DNA of 32,624 nt from Desulfobacteraceae bacterium. GTDB lineage: Bacteria; Desulfobacterota; Desulfobacteria; Desulfobacterales; Desulfosalsimonadaceae. The position numbers were made by a program, and so were the translations under genes. Location of the stretch: positions 1 to 32,624 of the forward strand of contig JAIPDS010000021.1 in the NCBI GenBank assembly GCA_021737565.1, given 5' to 3'. Below the pieces are notes generated by a model that worked only from the letters and a program-made list of their open reading frames with translations, did not search any database and was not told the origin of the DNA. Below, piece by piece: positions 25,221-32,499 of this stretch. The stretch's first letter is position 1. Every line of letters starts with the position of its first letter.

Positions 25221-25249
25221 TAGATACCACAGTGTGGTGCAGATGTCAA
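25221..25249 (-). promoter_or_regulatory. Promoter and palindromic operator of the XRE/cueP operon
   Basis: On the minus strand, TTGACA (25249-25244) is followed after exactly 17 bases by TATCTA (25226-25221). The palindrome ACCACAgTGTGGT at 25226-25238 fills the spacer and touches the -10 box, a typical repressor position. The regulator starts 38 bases downstream of the -10 box. Confidence 0.7.
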
Positions 25250-25333
25250 TTTCAGTGAATAATTCTGTTCATTCAAATTCCGCTCTCATCTCCGAGCACT
25301 TCATTCATCGCCCCTGTTCAGTATCCTTCTAAA

Positions 25334-25705
25334 TCAAGAGCGATATATTGGTATCTTGCTTCCTTTAGCGCGATGACCATGTTTTTGCGCCAGGTTCTTT
25401 AATTTGGTGAACAGGTCCTTTTTGCACGGGTAGCAACGGTATGGAGGGTTGCTGGAGAACTCCGGGTCGGCAAGTTCATGGGAATCGATCATGATGTGTT
25501 TGGCTCCTATTCTTTCGGCCATGTGTCGGGCGTTCTCACATTCAATGCCGGGATAGAGCGGCGACCTTGCGGTTACGGCAAGGACCTTATCCGTTAAGAT
25601 CTCCTGTGCACATGCAAGAAGCAGCGTGCTGTCAACGCCCCCTGAAAAGGCCACCAGGACCCCATCCATGGCTTCTATGATTTTTCTCAGGTTGCTTTGT
25701 CTCCA
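25334..25705 (-). pseudogene. LarE-like ATP-pyrophosphatase, truncated remnant
   Basis: The visible frame has NLRKIIEAMDGVLVAFSGG and the PP-loop SGGVDSTLL, then NPPYRCYPCKKDLFTKLKNL. These match the first about 110 residues of LarE-type proteins (about 270 aa), which activate sulfur transfer to the lactate racemase cofactor. After AQKHGHRA the sequence departs into KGSKIPIYRS and a stop. No good start codon lies before NLRK (an in-frame TAG precedes it), so both ends are damaged. An internal ATG at 25669 could still give a 111-aa piece without the C-terminal domain. Confidence 0.7.
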
Positions 25706-25715
25706 CTATCCCCTC

Positions 25716-25916
25716 TCAGCTTACCGTTTCAATCATGCTTGGTACCGCCGCTTGGGCCCTGCAGTGCACATCAGGCGCCACCTCGCCGCGATGCTCCATA
25801 TCCTGGATCGCCCAAAAGACCTTTTCCAGGGTTATCATCTTCATGTTGGGGCAAATTGCTTGTTCGGAAGCCGGTATAAAGATTTTGTCCGGATTCTCCT
25901 TTACCTGAGCATAAGG
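25716..25916 (-). pseudogene. nadA: Quinolinate synthase (NadA) C-terminal remnant
   Basis: Sixty-six codons from just after a TGA at 25917-25919. KIFIPASEQAICPNMKMITL is the classic NadA C-terminal cluster region, followed by EKVFWAIQDMEH and a stop at 25716-25718. The N-terminal 230 or so residues are missing. It lies directly upstream of the larE remnant on the same strand. The 130 bases before it (25920-26060) can be read as ILAQTIIDLAHNLDKKVLAA in another frame, which I cannot assign. Confidence 0.75.
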
Positions 25917-26105
25917 TCAATATCAGGGTCCCCAGGTCCCAGGTCCGGTAACCGCCTTTTATCACCTGCTGCCAGGACTTTTTTGTCCAGATTGTGTGCC
26001 AGGTCAATAATGGTTTGGGCCAGGATATCTTGACATCGAGCGGCCCGGGTTTATACTTAAAATTACAATCAGCCAAAACGATCCAGGGATTAAGGAGGCT
26101 ATAGC

Positions 26106-26576
26106 ATGGCCAGACAAATCGGGGTAGTCACAGAAGTCAAAGAAAACAGCGCAATGGTCAAAACGCAGCATGCGCCGGCATGTCAAGGTTGCTCCCAGCA
26201 AGGCGCCTGTCACCTCATGGGCGGGGGAAAAGAAATAGAAGTAGAAGCGCTTAACCCGGTTCATGCAAAAGCGGGGGATACAGTGACACTGGAATACGGC
26301 TCCGGACGCAGACTCGGGCTTTCATTGCTGATCTATATTTTTCCGGTCTTTGCACTGGTAATAGGAGCTGTTCTCGGTAATTATTCAGCCCCGGCCCTGG
26401 GCGCTGATCCGTCTATGCTTGCCGCAGTAATTGGATTTATTGGACTTCTTCTCGCCCTGGGATTGTTATTGGCAATGGAGAAAAAAGCAAAGCAGTCGGA
26501 TAAATACAAACCGACCATAGTCAGAGCAAAGCGCAGTCCGCTGGCCGGCACGGAAAAATGCGAGCTGTGTCATTGA
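26106..26576 (+). CDS. RseC/MucC-family membrane Fe-S protein
   Basis: A 156-aa protein of the RseC family, linked to the Rnf/SoxR-reducing system. The N-terminal domain has GVVTEVKENSAMVKT and the cysteine cluster CQGCSQQGAC at about residues 26-35. Two membrane segments follow at about 72-94 and 103-124. The tail ends in a pair CELC near residues 152-155, an additional metal-like motif. It could modulate an Rnf-type complex in the inner membrane; no rnf genes are in the window. AAGGAGG lies just before the start. Confidence 0.83.
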   Translation: MARQIGVVTEVKENSAMVKTQHAPACQGCSQQGACHLMGGGKEIEVEALNPVHAKAGDTVTLEYGSGRRLGLSLLIYIFPVFALVIGAVLGNYSAPALGADPSMLAAVIGFIGLLLALGLLLAMEKKAKQSDKYKPTIVRAKRSPLAGTEKCELCH

Positions 26577-26714
26577 GACTCATCCCGAAGATGGCAAAGG
26601 ATAAGCTTCCCTGCGGTGACAGATCCCGAGTACAAGAATTTCATTGCCCTCCACTCTGAATACGATTCTATTGGACCCATTCTCGCCGCGTCGCCGGGAA
26701 CATCATATCAGGCC

Positions 26715-27590
26715 CTACTCGGGCTCGATCTGGATGTAGCAATACGTGCCCTGGAGAGTGATTTGCAGGTGTATCTTGTCGCGAACTTCTTCCATGATCC
26801 GGTGGGCCTCCTTTAATGTCAGCTCCGGCCTGGCGGTTAGATGTATGACCACGTGGACCTTTTTGGGTCCCACGTATTCTGCCCTGAGTTCATGAACGTC
26901 CTTCACCCCGGATACTGAATAAGCGGTTTGCCTGACTGTGTTCATAAAGTCCTCGCCCGGAGACCTGCCGACCAGAAATGAGAAGTTTTCCGCAAACAGC
27001 CTGGCCCCGTTCAAGGCAATCAGTATAGCCACGAAAATGGTCGCCGAAGGATCAATAATGGGCACGCCTCTCATGACAAACAATGTCCCGATCAGGGCCG
27101 CAACAGTGCTGAGCTGGTCATTCAGGCCTTCGAGAAGCGTCGCCTTGCCTGCCGCAGTGCGCTCTTTCTGAAGAAACAACCTGATAATCGGTACGGCCTG
27201 AAGCACCATCGCGCCACCTATTACTGCAAGCGCCACCTCCGGTCGTTGAAAGGCTGATTCTTTCGGCTGAAAAAGTCCAGGCACGGCCTCCCTGAGAAGG
27301 CTGAAACTCGTCACGAAGATGAACAAGGTGGCTGCCACCAATGCTGCTGCGTTCTGGGCCCGTTCATGACCGAACATATGTCCAATGTCGGCCTCTTTAC
27401 GGGCCCAGCCCGAAGCAATCAGAAGAATGCCGAACACCAGGATATCACTAACGCTATGAAGGGCATCAGCCAGCAAGACCATGATACCCGTGGCAAAAAA
27501 CCCTGCGAGCTTCAGGACCATGGCAAGGGCGTAAAAGACAAGCGTCAGCTTTATCGAGTTCAGCTCGGTCTGATCCTGGCCTGCAGCCAT
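26715..27590 (-). CDS. Cation diffusion facilitator transporter
   Basis: A 291-aa CDF-family inner-membrane exporter of divalent metals. Six hydrophobic segments occupy residues 12-205. ADALHSVSDIL near residues 40-50 provides the TM2 metal residues. The TM5 site reads LLEGLNDQLSTV, with Glu where the family normally has His; this may alter metal preference. The C-terminal cytoplasmic domain (about 210-290) has VHELRAEYVGPKKVHVVIHL. It lies 21 bases after the DUF6448 gene and is probably co-transcribed with it. Confidence 0.88.
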   Translation of the reverse strand: MAAGQDQTELNSIKLTLVFYALAMVLKLAGFFATGIMVLLADALHSVSDILVFGILLIASGWARKEADIGHMFGHERAQNAAALVAATLFIFVTSFSLLREAVPGLFQPKESAFQRPEVALAVIGGAMVLQAVPIIRLFLQKERTAAGKATLLEGLNDQLSTVAALIGTLFVMRGVPIIDPSATIFVAILIALNGARLFAENFSFLVGRSPGEDFMNTVRQTAYSVSGVKDVHELRAEYVGPKKVHVVIHLTARPELTLKEAHRIMEEVRDKIHLQITLQGTYCYIQIEPE

Positions 27591-27611
27591 GGTCCTGCTC
27601 CTTGGCCCGGG

Positions 27612-28133
27612 TTACTCTTCTTCGTGGGAAATCTGACCCGTGGATGTGTCATATATTGATTTTGCATAATGCACGAAATCAATATACGATCTGACCCAGT
27701 CACGGGCTGCTTCGACACTTTCACCCGCCCCGGCTTTTTTCCCCATGCTATGGGCAAATCGTTCTCTGACACCTTTATCCACTGCTTCCTGCAGTACGCC
27801 GAGGAGATTGTCCACAGAACCGGTTTCAAAGCCTTCGTCCACGGCCCGGACAGCCGGTCCTTCATCAAGACCTGCCGGTTTCAATCCTGTATAAGGGGCT
27901 CCCTCCATGACCCTGTGCACCCGGACGCAGGTTTCAAAAAACCAGTAGTCGGCAAGTTCTTTTGCTTCGGACCCGTTTTTTCGTACGTTTAAGGTCTTGT
28001 TAAAGGCCTGCCTTACTTCCTCTTCTTTGTCTTCCGGAATCCACGGGAAAACCAGTGTTACGTCCTGTGATTCCAGGGCCTGCCGGGCCGCTGCAACGAC
28101 CGGACCGTCCATTGTGTCGCAATGTGGAGGCAT
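27612..28133 (-). CDS. DUF6448 family protein
   Basis: A 173-aa protein opening with PPHCDTMDGPVVAAARQALE, the signature of DUF6448. The middle contains FFETCVRVHRVMEGAPYTGL, with Cys and His that may bind metal or heme. No signal peptide is visible. The function of the family is unknown to me. It lies between the CooS remnant and the CDF transporter on the minus strand, with a 21-base gap to the latter. Confidence 0.78.
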   Translation of the reverse strand: MPPHCDTMDGPVVAAARQALESQDVTLVFPWIPEDKEEEVRQAFNKTLNVRKNGSEAKELADYWFFETCVRVHRVMEGAPYTGLKPAGLDEGPAVRAVDEGFETGSVDNLLGVLQEAVDKGVRERFAHSMGKKAGAGESVEAARDWVRSYIDFVHYAKSIYDTSTGQISHEEE

Positions 28134-28277
28134 ACTGTCCTCTCCTTGTTTTTTTGTGTAGAAAAAAAGAAATTTAAACCCGCCGACTTATTCTTCGCCT
28201 TATATAAAACTTTAATCAGCCAGAACAGCAATTCAACATTAATTGCACGGAATTGATTGCAAAAGCAAAAAAGCATA

Positions 28278-28859
28278 TTAAGTGCCGGGATCCCTGCAGC
28301 CGCCCATCCCGCCGGCGTTTACCATTTCCGTGACAGCCATTAAAATCCGGCTGTTGTCCACGCAGGAGCCCATGCCCAGCACCGGCGGCATGCCGACGGC
28401 CTCGCAGACCTCGCTCGCGATGATCGTATCATCTTTTTCTTCGGTTTCAATGCCCAGGGAGGCGGCCACCTCTTTGAGCTTTTGCGGGTCTCCAATGGTA
28501 TAATCCGGAGCTCTGCCTTCGACCACGTCCCGGAACAGGTTGAACATATTCATGCCGTGGCTCGAATGCGCCGCCGAGCCGCTATCCACCATGCGGGCGA
28601 AATTCCTTGCCTGTATGGTGTCAATGGTGGCCACGCACCCCCCGTTTTTGGCATACGGGTCCTTTGCGTTAAGCCGGCAGGGCCCCACTGCGCAATTCTT
28701 GCAGCAGGCGGACTTGGCCCCGATGGGGCAGGGCTTCATGTCCGAGGCGCGCTCAAATGCATTTTCAACCCCGTCGGCCCGCATCCGCTGCAGCATCTGC
28801 GCTGTAGATTTACACAGGGTCAGTTCATTGACATCAATTTCCTTTTTATCTTTTGACAT
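28278..28859 (-). pseudogene. cooS: Carbon monoxide dehydrogenase CooS with large internal deletion
   Basis: A 193-codon frame. Residues 1 to about 140 are the N-terminus of the Ni-dependent CO dehydrogenase catalytic subunit: CCKNCAVGPCR with the other cysteines for clusters B and D, QARNFARMVD, and the AHSSHGMNMF histidines. After about residue 145 it jumps to the near-C-terminal segment VLGMGSCVDNSRILMAV, then stops after NAGG. About 300 central residues and the last 120 are missing, including most C-cluster ligands, so it cannot oxidise CO. The start at 28859 has AAGGAGG. The deletion is in frame, so a truncated protein could still be made. Confidence 0.82.
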
Positions 28860-28950
28860 GGCCAGCCTCCTTGAAAATTGCGGTACGATTGTGCTATTAA
28901 AAGTTATATTTCTTTCCATATCTTGTTACCGCACGGCAGAAACCCGGTCA

Positions 28951-28964
28951 TTGATTTAAGTCAA
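28951..28964. promoter_or_regulatory. FNR/Crp-like binding site upstream of cooS remnant
   Basis: TTGATTTAAGTCAA is close to the FNR consensus TTGAT-N4-ATCAA. It lies 91 bases before the cooS start and 35 bases before the Crp/Fnr remnant, so it could have served both. Confidence 0.5.
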
Positions 28965-28999
28965 ATAAAAAAACAGGCCGCATAGAAGGGACGTTTCCT

Positions 29000-29202
29000 G
29001 TGGACAAACAAGAAATTGACGAAAACATTTTTTCTCAATCTGGTTTGTTCAGGGATGTGCCGAAAAACCAGGCTTTTGAAATACTCGGTGCCGGCCTCCG
29101 GAAAACCCTGCAAAAAAAGGGTGGATTTCCAACAGTTCCCGCCAGATTACGGTCACAGACGCCCACGCCCTGAGGCTGCGCACAGAAACATCCCTTTCCT
29201 GA
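29000..29202 (+). pseudogene. Crp/Fnr-family regulator remnant with internal deletion
   Basis: From GTG 29000 the frame reads DENIFSQSGLFRDVPKNQAF and ILGAGLRKTLQK, the N-terminus of a Crp/Fnr cNMP-binding regulator. At a run of seven A (29112-29118) the similarity continues in another frame as GWISNSSRQITVTDAHALRL, the end of the winged-helix DNA-binding domain, stopping at 29202. About 150 residues in between are lost, plus a frameshift. Crp/Fnr regulators (including CooA) often adjoin cooS, so this may be the lost regulator of the neighbouring gene. Confidence 0.65.
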
Positions 29203-29264
29203 AATTTTTTTATTTTTTGCGTCAGCGCAATGAAGCAGGCCGAAAAAGCCTTTAGCCTGTTTCC

Positions 29265-29525
29265 ATGTCGAATCAATCACCGGAAATAACATCCAGGATG
29301 ACCGTGGAATCGATCCTGGAGAATTATCCGCGGGCCGCGATTGTGCTCTTACGAATGGGAATGCATTGCCCCGGATGCCAGGCAGAGGCTTTCCACACCC
29401 TGGAAGAGGCGGCCCGGGCACACGACTGCGAACCGGCACGGTTGGTTGACGAACTGAACCGGGAGCTTTTCAGCGATAAAGCGTCCGGAAATGGTGATCC
29501 ATCAAAGGGCCCTCGTGTCTTCTAA
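29265..29525 (+). CDS. DUF1858 domain protein
   Basis: An 86-aa protein with the DUF1858 core (about residues 12-66): MTVESILENYPRAAIVLLRM, GMHCPGCQAEAFHTLEEAA and the C-terminal LVDELNREL. The paired cysteines CPGC suggest redox or metal binding. DUF1858 proteins are common in anaerobes beside hybrid-cluster or nitrosative-stress genes. The tail is a short charged extension. It lies directly after the Crp/Fnr remnant and before a universal stress protein. Confidence 0.85.
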   Translation: MSNQSPEITSRMTVESILENYPRAAIVLLRMGMHCPGCQAEAFHTLEEAARAHDCEPARLVDELNRELFSDKASGNGDPSKGPRVF

Positions 29526-29544
29526 CAGGCCGGGCAGCCCATTT

Positions 29545-29558
29545 TTGACCTAAGTCAA
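29545..29558. promoter_or_regulatory. FNR/HcpR-like palindrome upstream of uspA-like gene
   Basis: TTGACCTAAGTCAA is a near-perfect inverted repeat (TTGAC-N4-GTCAA), the form bound by several Crp/Fnr-family regulators. It lies 67 bases before the universal stress protein start. Confidence 0.5.
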
Positions 29559-29625
29559 TGAAGAGGCGTTGTTTACCCGTTATTTTGTCTCAAAACATCA
29601 ATAAAAGCACCCGGGAGATATTATC

Positions 29626-30090
29626 ATGGCTGATATCAAAAACATTCTCTGGCCTACGGATTTTTCAGAAAACGCCGCAAGCGCCCTGCCCTTTGTGACA
29701 TCGCTGTCTGAAAAATACGGGGCTTCGGTTCATATCCTTTACGTACTAAAGGAATACTTGGAATTCGGGGCGGCATACGGAGACACCGACCCGCAGGCCG
29801 ACCTGGAGCGCATGCGGCGGTGGGAAAAGGACACGGCTGAAAAGCGGCTTGATGAAATATGCGAGAAGTTTCTTTCAAGCTGTCCGCTTTTTTTCCGGCA
29901 CATCACGGCCGGGGATCCGGCAAAAAAGATCCTGGAGTTCATGGAAACCCAGAAAATCGACGTGGTGGTAATGGCAAATCAGGGCAGGGAAAGTCACTTT
30001 GATTTTGGAAGTGTTGCAGAACGCGTGCTCAAGTGTACCACCGTGCCTGTTTTCCTGGTGCCCGCACACAGGCGGGAGCAGGATTTTTAA
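29626..30090 (+). CDS. Universal stress protein (UspA family)
   Basis: A 154-aa UspA-fold protein. The first strand NILWPTDFSENAASALPFV is the family N-terminus, and VVVMANQGRES with FGSVAERVLKCTTVPVFLV near residues 108-146 is the nucleotide-binding end. It is cytosolic and probably binds ATP, though the usual G-x2-G-x9-G pattern is altered. The FNR-like box upstream suggests induction by a redox or anaerobic signal. Confidence 0.88.
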   Translation: MADIKNILWPTDFSENAASALPFVTSLSEKYGASVHILYVLKEYLEFGAAYGDTDPQADLERMRRWEKDTAEKRLDEICEKFLSSCPLFFRHITAGDPAKKILEFMETQKIDVVVMANQGRESHFDFGSVAERVLKCTTVPVFLVPAHRREQDF

Positions 30091-30132
30091 TCAGCGCCAC
30101 AGTGCACGCAGTCATTTAAAAAACAGAGGGGC

Positions 30133-30621
30133 ATGGGACACGCTCCTGAAAACTGCTGGGAGTTCATGAAATGCGGAAGGGAGTTGGGCGGCGAACGCAC
30201 CGGCGAACTCGGCGTCTGCCCCGCGGCCTCGGATACAAGCTTTTACGGCATCAACGGCGGGAAAAACGCCGGCAGGATCTGCTGGGCAGTGGCAGGGACC
30301 TTCTGCAACGACGAAATCCAGGGAAGCTTTGCGGAAAAGCGCAGTTCCTGCGTAAAATGTGAATTTTACCAGAAAGTGTGCGAGGATCAGCGCGGAAGGG
30401 ACCTTAAAACCGAGCTGCTTCAGTTCATCATGATGCGCCACGATTTTGCTCTGGAGCCCGAATTTTTGTGCAACTTCAGAAACGAGGCCTCTGCCATTGC
30501 CTCGCTGAGGCACGAAAACATCCTCAGGGTATATGACATAGAGGAAAGATTTCGCACGGTCTTTATCATAATGGAATACGTGGAGGGCGAATCCCTCAGG
30601 CTGATCGAGAAATCTCGATAA
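30133..30621 (+). CDS. Two-CW module fused to a truncated Ser/Thr kinase segment
   Basis: A 162-aa chimera. Residues 8-76 form a two-CW cysteine module (C8-W, C14, C29, C50-W, C58, C73, C76), similar in spacing to the XRE-fused copy at 24803-25183. From about residue 110 it matches the middle of a protein kinase N-lobe: FRNEASAIASLRHENILRVY and IIMEYVEGES. The glycine loop and the VAIK lysine are missing, and the frame stops before the catalytic loop. It is a deletion fusion of a longer two-CW/kinase protein, so phosphorylation is unlikely. The metal-binding module itself looks complete. Confidence 0.65.
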   Translation: MGHAPENCWEFMKCGRELGGERTGELGVCPAASDTSFYGINGGKNAGRICWAVAGTFCNDEIQGSFAEKRSSCVKCEFYQKVCEDQRGRDLKTELLQFIMMRHDFALEPEFLCNFRNEASAIASLRHENILRVYDIEERFRTVFIIMEYVEGESLRLIEKSR

Positions 30622-31184
30622 ACTGGGAGGCCGAGGCTGAAAACAATTCTTGAAGAATGCATTAAAGCTGCCGCCTTGAACGTCAAGCAGGGATTCAATT
30701 CGAGTAGTAGAGAAGGCCAACATGGCTGCAGATGTCCGAAGATCGGATTTAAACCAAAATGAAACAAATCATGTGTACGTAAGTCTGGCAATCCTATTTA
30801 ACTTCAGCGCATATTGAAACCATCAGTCATTAGATCCTGAAGGAATGAACGGTCCGTCCGCTGTTCAAAGCAAGGAGAAAGGCTGCCAGGGAGGCCCTGT
30901 ATTATTGGGTCTCGGGTCTTGGTTTTTGGTAAACCTCTGTGCAGCAAAATTAATCTTGCTTAAACCCTTAAGAAATGATACTGATTCGTCTGCTTGCATA
31001 AATCCTGTCATTGGGGTTTTGTGCGGCTATCCTGGTGAGAGTGTTAATACTTTGGCGAGGCGTTTTACCTAACAAAACTGTAACGACTTTTTGTTACTTT
31101 TTGCCAAATTCGATTAAATTTGATGCAATATTAACTTTAACAAAATCCGTCTGAACCCCCAAAACACTGAATTTCAAGCCTCGT
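30622..31184. other. Degenerate stretch after the kinase chimera
   Basis: About 560 bases without a convincing gene. The first 60 read LKTILEECIKAAALN in the plus direction, similar to the kinase helix before the catalytic loop; after that the frame is broken. From about 30745 to 31184 I see nothing recognisable, only AT-rich sequence and a small GTAAC/GTTAC hairpin at about 31080-31097, ending at the tRNA. Confidence 0.4.
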
Positions 31185-31273
31185 GCCTGGGTGGCGGAAT
31201 AGGTAGACGCAAGGGACTTAAAATCCCTTGGGGCATAGTCCCCGTACGAGTTCGATTCTCGTCCCAGGCACCA
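31185..31273 (+). tRNA. tRNA-Leu (anticodon UAA), CCA encoded
   Basis: The acceptor stem GCCTGGG (31185-31191) pairs with CCCAGGC before the discriminator A and encoded CCA (31271-31273). The anticodon loop CTTAAAA in the GGGAC...ATCCC context gives UAA. The long variable arm (GGGGCATAGTCCCC) is typical of a class II leucine tRNA. The T-arm GTTCGATTC is present. It stands alone, with no other tRNA nearby. Confidence 0.96.
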
Positions 31274-31508
31274 TTCATATATCCAAACCAGCCCCCACGG
31301 CCCGGCAAAAACTTCGGATACAACCTGTACTTACACTGCCAAAAGCCTGACACCTCAAGTCCGTATGAGTCTTAGACAAGATAAAAATGTTGCATATAAG
31401 CCTGTACAGTGGTAATAACCTACCATAATTAAGTTTATTGCTCTTTTTAAAGATGGGGTTTGTTTTGAAATTCCGGGATGATTAATCATTGTTCAACTGG
31501 GAGAAAAA

Positions 31509-31631
31509 ATGTATCTGGAAAAGCGGCCAACCTGTGTGACGGTTATCGGATGGGTCTGGATCATTCTCGGCGGGTTAATGTTTTTTTCCGCAGTCAAGGC
31601 ACTTTTCAGTAATACAACAGGTGCGGCTTAA
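31509..31631 (+). CDS. Small one-TM membrane protein
   Basis: A 40-aa frame, MYLEKRPTCVTVIGWVWIIL followed by a hydrophobic stretch and a short polar end. GGGAG lies 5 bases before the ATG. The RPxxVTVIGW start resembles the first helix of longer four-helix membrane proteins, so it may be a truncated copy, or a real small membrane protein. It lies 24 bases before the lipoprotein gene and may share its transcript. Confidence 0.5.
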   Translation: MYLEKRPTCVTVIGWVWIILGGLMFFSAVKALFSNTTGAA

Positions 31632-31655
31632 ATAACGGGAAATAAGGAGCAAAAC

Positions 31656-32117
31656 ATGAGGCACTTCCTGGTTGTTAGAAAAAGCATTGCTTTGTTATTC
31701 CTGCTCGTATTTGTTTTTGCCGGATGTGCTCCGCTGATAGGGCCGTACAGCCCGAAGGCCTATGAAAACGCCACATCATTAAAGGCCCAGACCCTGGAGT
31801 TAATGGGCAAGGCGGTTGAGCCGTATGAGGATCATAAATCAGGGGTTGACTCGCTTTTTGTCGAACTGCGCAAGGCACATGAATATGTCAGGGGAGTGCC
31901 GAGCAACAGTATTTCCGCAGAGCAGTGGGAGATTTTGATAAAAAAAGACGGTGATCTTCTGGGGAAATTTTTTAAGCGATGGCAGGAGCGCTCAACTTTG
32001 AGCACTACATATATTAATGAATTTAAAAACATCGTATCAGATGCGTTTGACGAGATAATCTGCCTGGAGACAAACAAGAAGGAGCCCTCGCAATGTAAAC
32101 CTTCCCGGGGAGAATAG
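31656..32117 (+). CDS. Predicted lipoprotein of unknown function
   Basis: A 153-aa protein with a clear lipoprotein signal: a basic start, the hydrophobic ALLFLLVFVF and the lipobox FAGC at residues 21-24. The mature part is charged and mostly helical, and it lacks known motifs. It has AAGGAG upstream and overlaps no other gene. The next gene follows after 2 bases, so they are a pair. I do not recognise the family. Confidence 0.72.
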   Translation: MRHFLVVRKSIALLFLLVFVFAGCAPLIGPYSPKAYENATSLKAQTLELMGKAVEPYEDHKSGVDSLFVELRKAHEYVRGVPSNSISAEQWEILIKKDGDLLGKFFKRWQERSTLSTTYINEFKNIVSDAFDEIICLETNKKEPSQCKPSRGE

Positions 32118-32119
32118 GC

Positions 32120-32446
32120 ATGTCAAAGTTTGACGAATTTGCAGAGGCTTTAAAAGAGGGTGCCGCGCAGCTGGCAAAAGAGGTTTTTGAAGGATTTGAA
32201 AAACAGGCAAAAGATGATGCCGCAGCCTTTCTGGAAAAGACCGCGCATGATATCAAAAGATGGACAAGATTACTGGCAAAAGGAAAGCTCACCGAGCAGG
32301 ATTTCAGCGATCTGGTCCATGCAAAAAAAGCGCTTGCAGAAATTCACGCACTCAGACAGGCAGGGCTCGGGCTTACAAAGCTTGAAAGATTCAGAAACAG
32401 GTTCGTGGACATGGTAATTGACAAGGCTTTTGAAGTGTTTTTATAA
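32120..32446 (+). CDS. Small helical protein of unknown function
   Basis: A 108-aa protein, strongly helical and charged (FAEALKEGAAQLAKEVFEGF, then repeated Lys/Glu/Asp patterns), with no signal peptide or membrane helix. Its length and pattern suggest an amphipathic helical bundle. It begins 2 bases after the lipoprotein stop and is probably translated with it. It could act as a cytosolic partner, but that is speculative. Confidence 0.65.
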   Translation: MSKFDEFAEALKEGAAQLAKEVFEGFEKQAKDDAAAFLEKTAHDIKRWTRLLAKGKLTEQDFSDLVHAKKALAEIHALRQAGLGLTKLERFRNRFVDMVIDKAFEVFL

Positions 32447-32499
32447 GAGAAAAATTTTGTTGGTCATTACATGATGCACTCGTATAAAGTCTGATTTTA

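Noticed and set aside
26616-26816. Plus-strand 66-codon frame ending inside the CDF gene
   Set aside because: The second half is antisense to the CDF C-terminus. The first half (TDPEYKNFIALHSEYD) looks protein-like, but I could not assign it.
30845-31072. Plus-strand 75-codon frame before the tRNA
   Set aside because: No ribosome-binding site, no recognisable motif, and irregular composition in a degenerate region.
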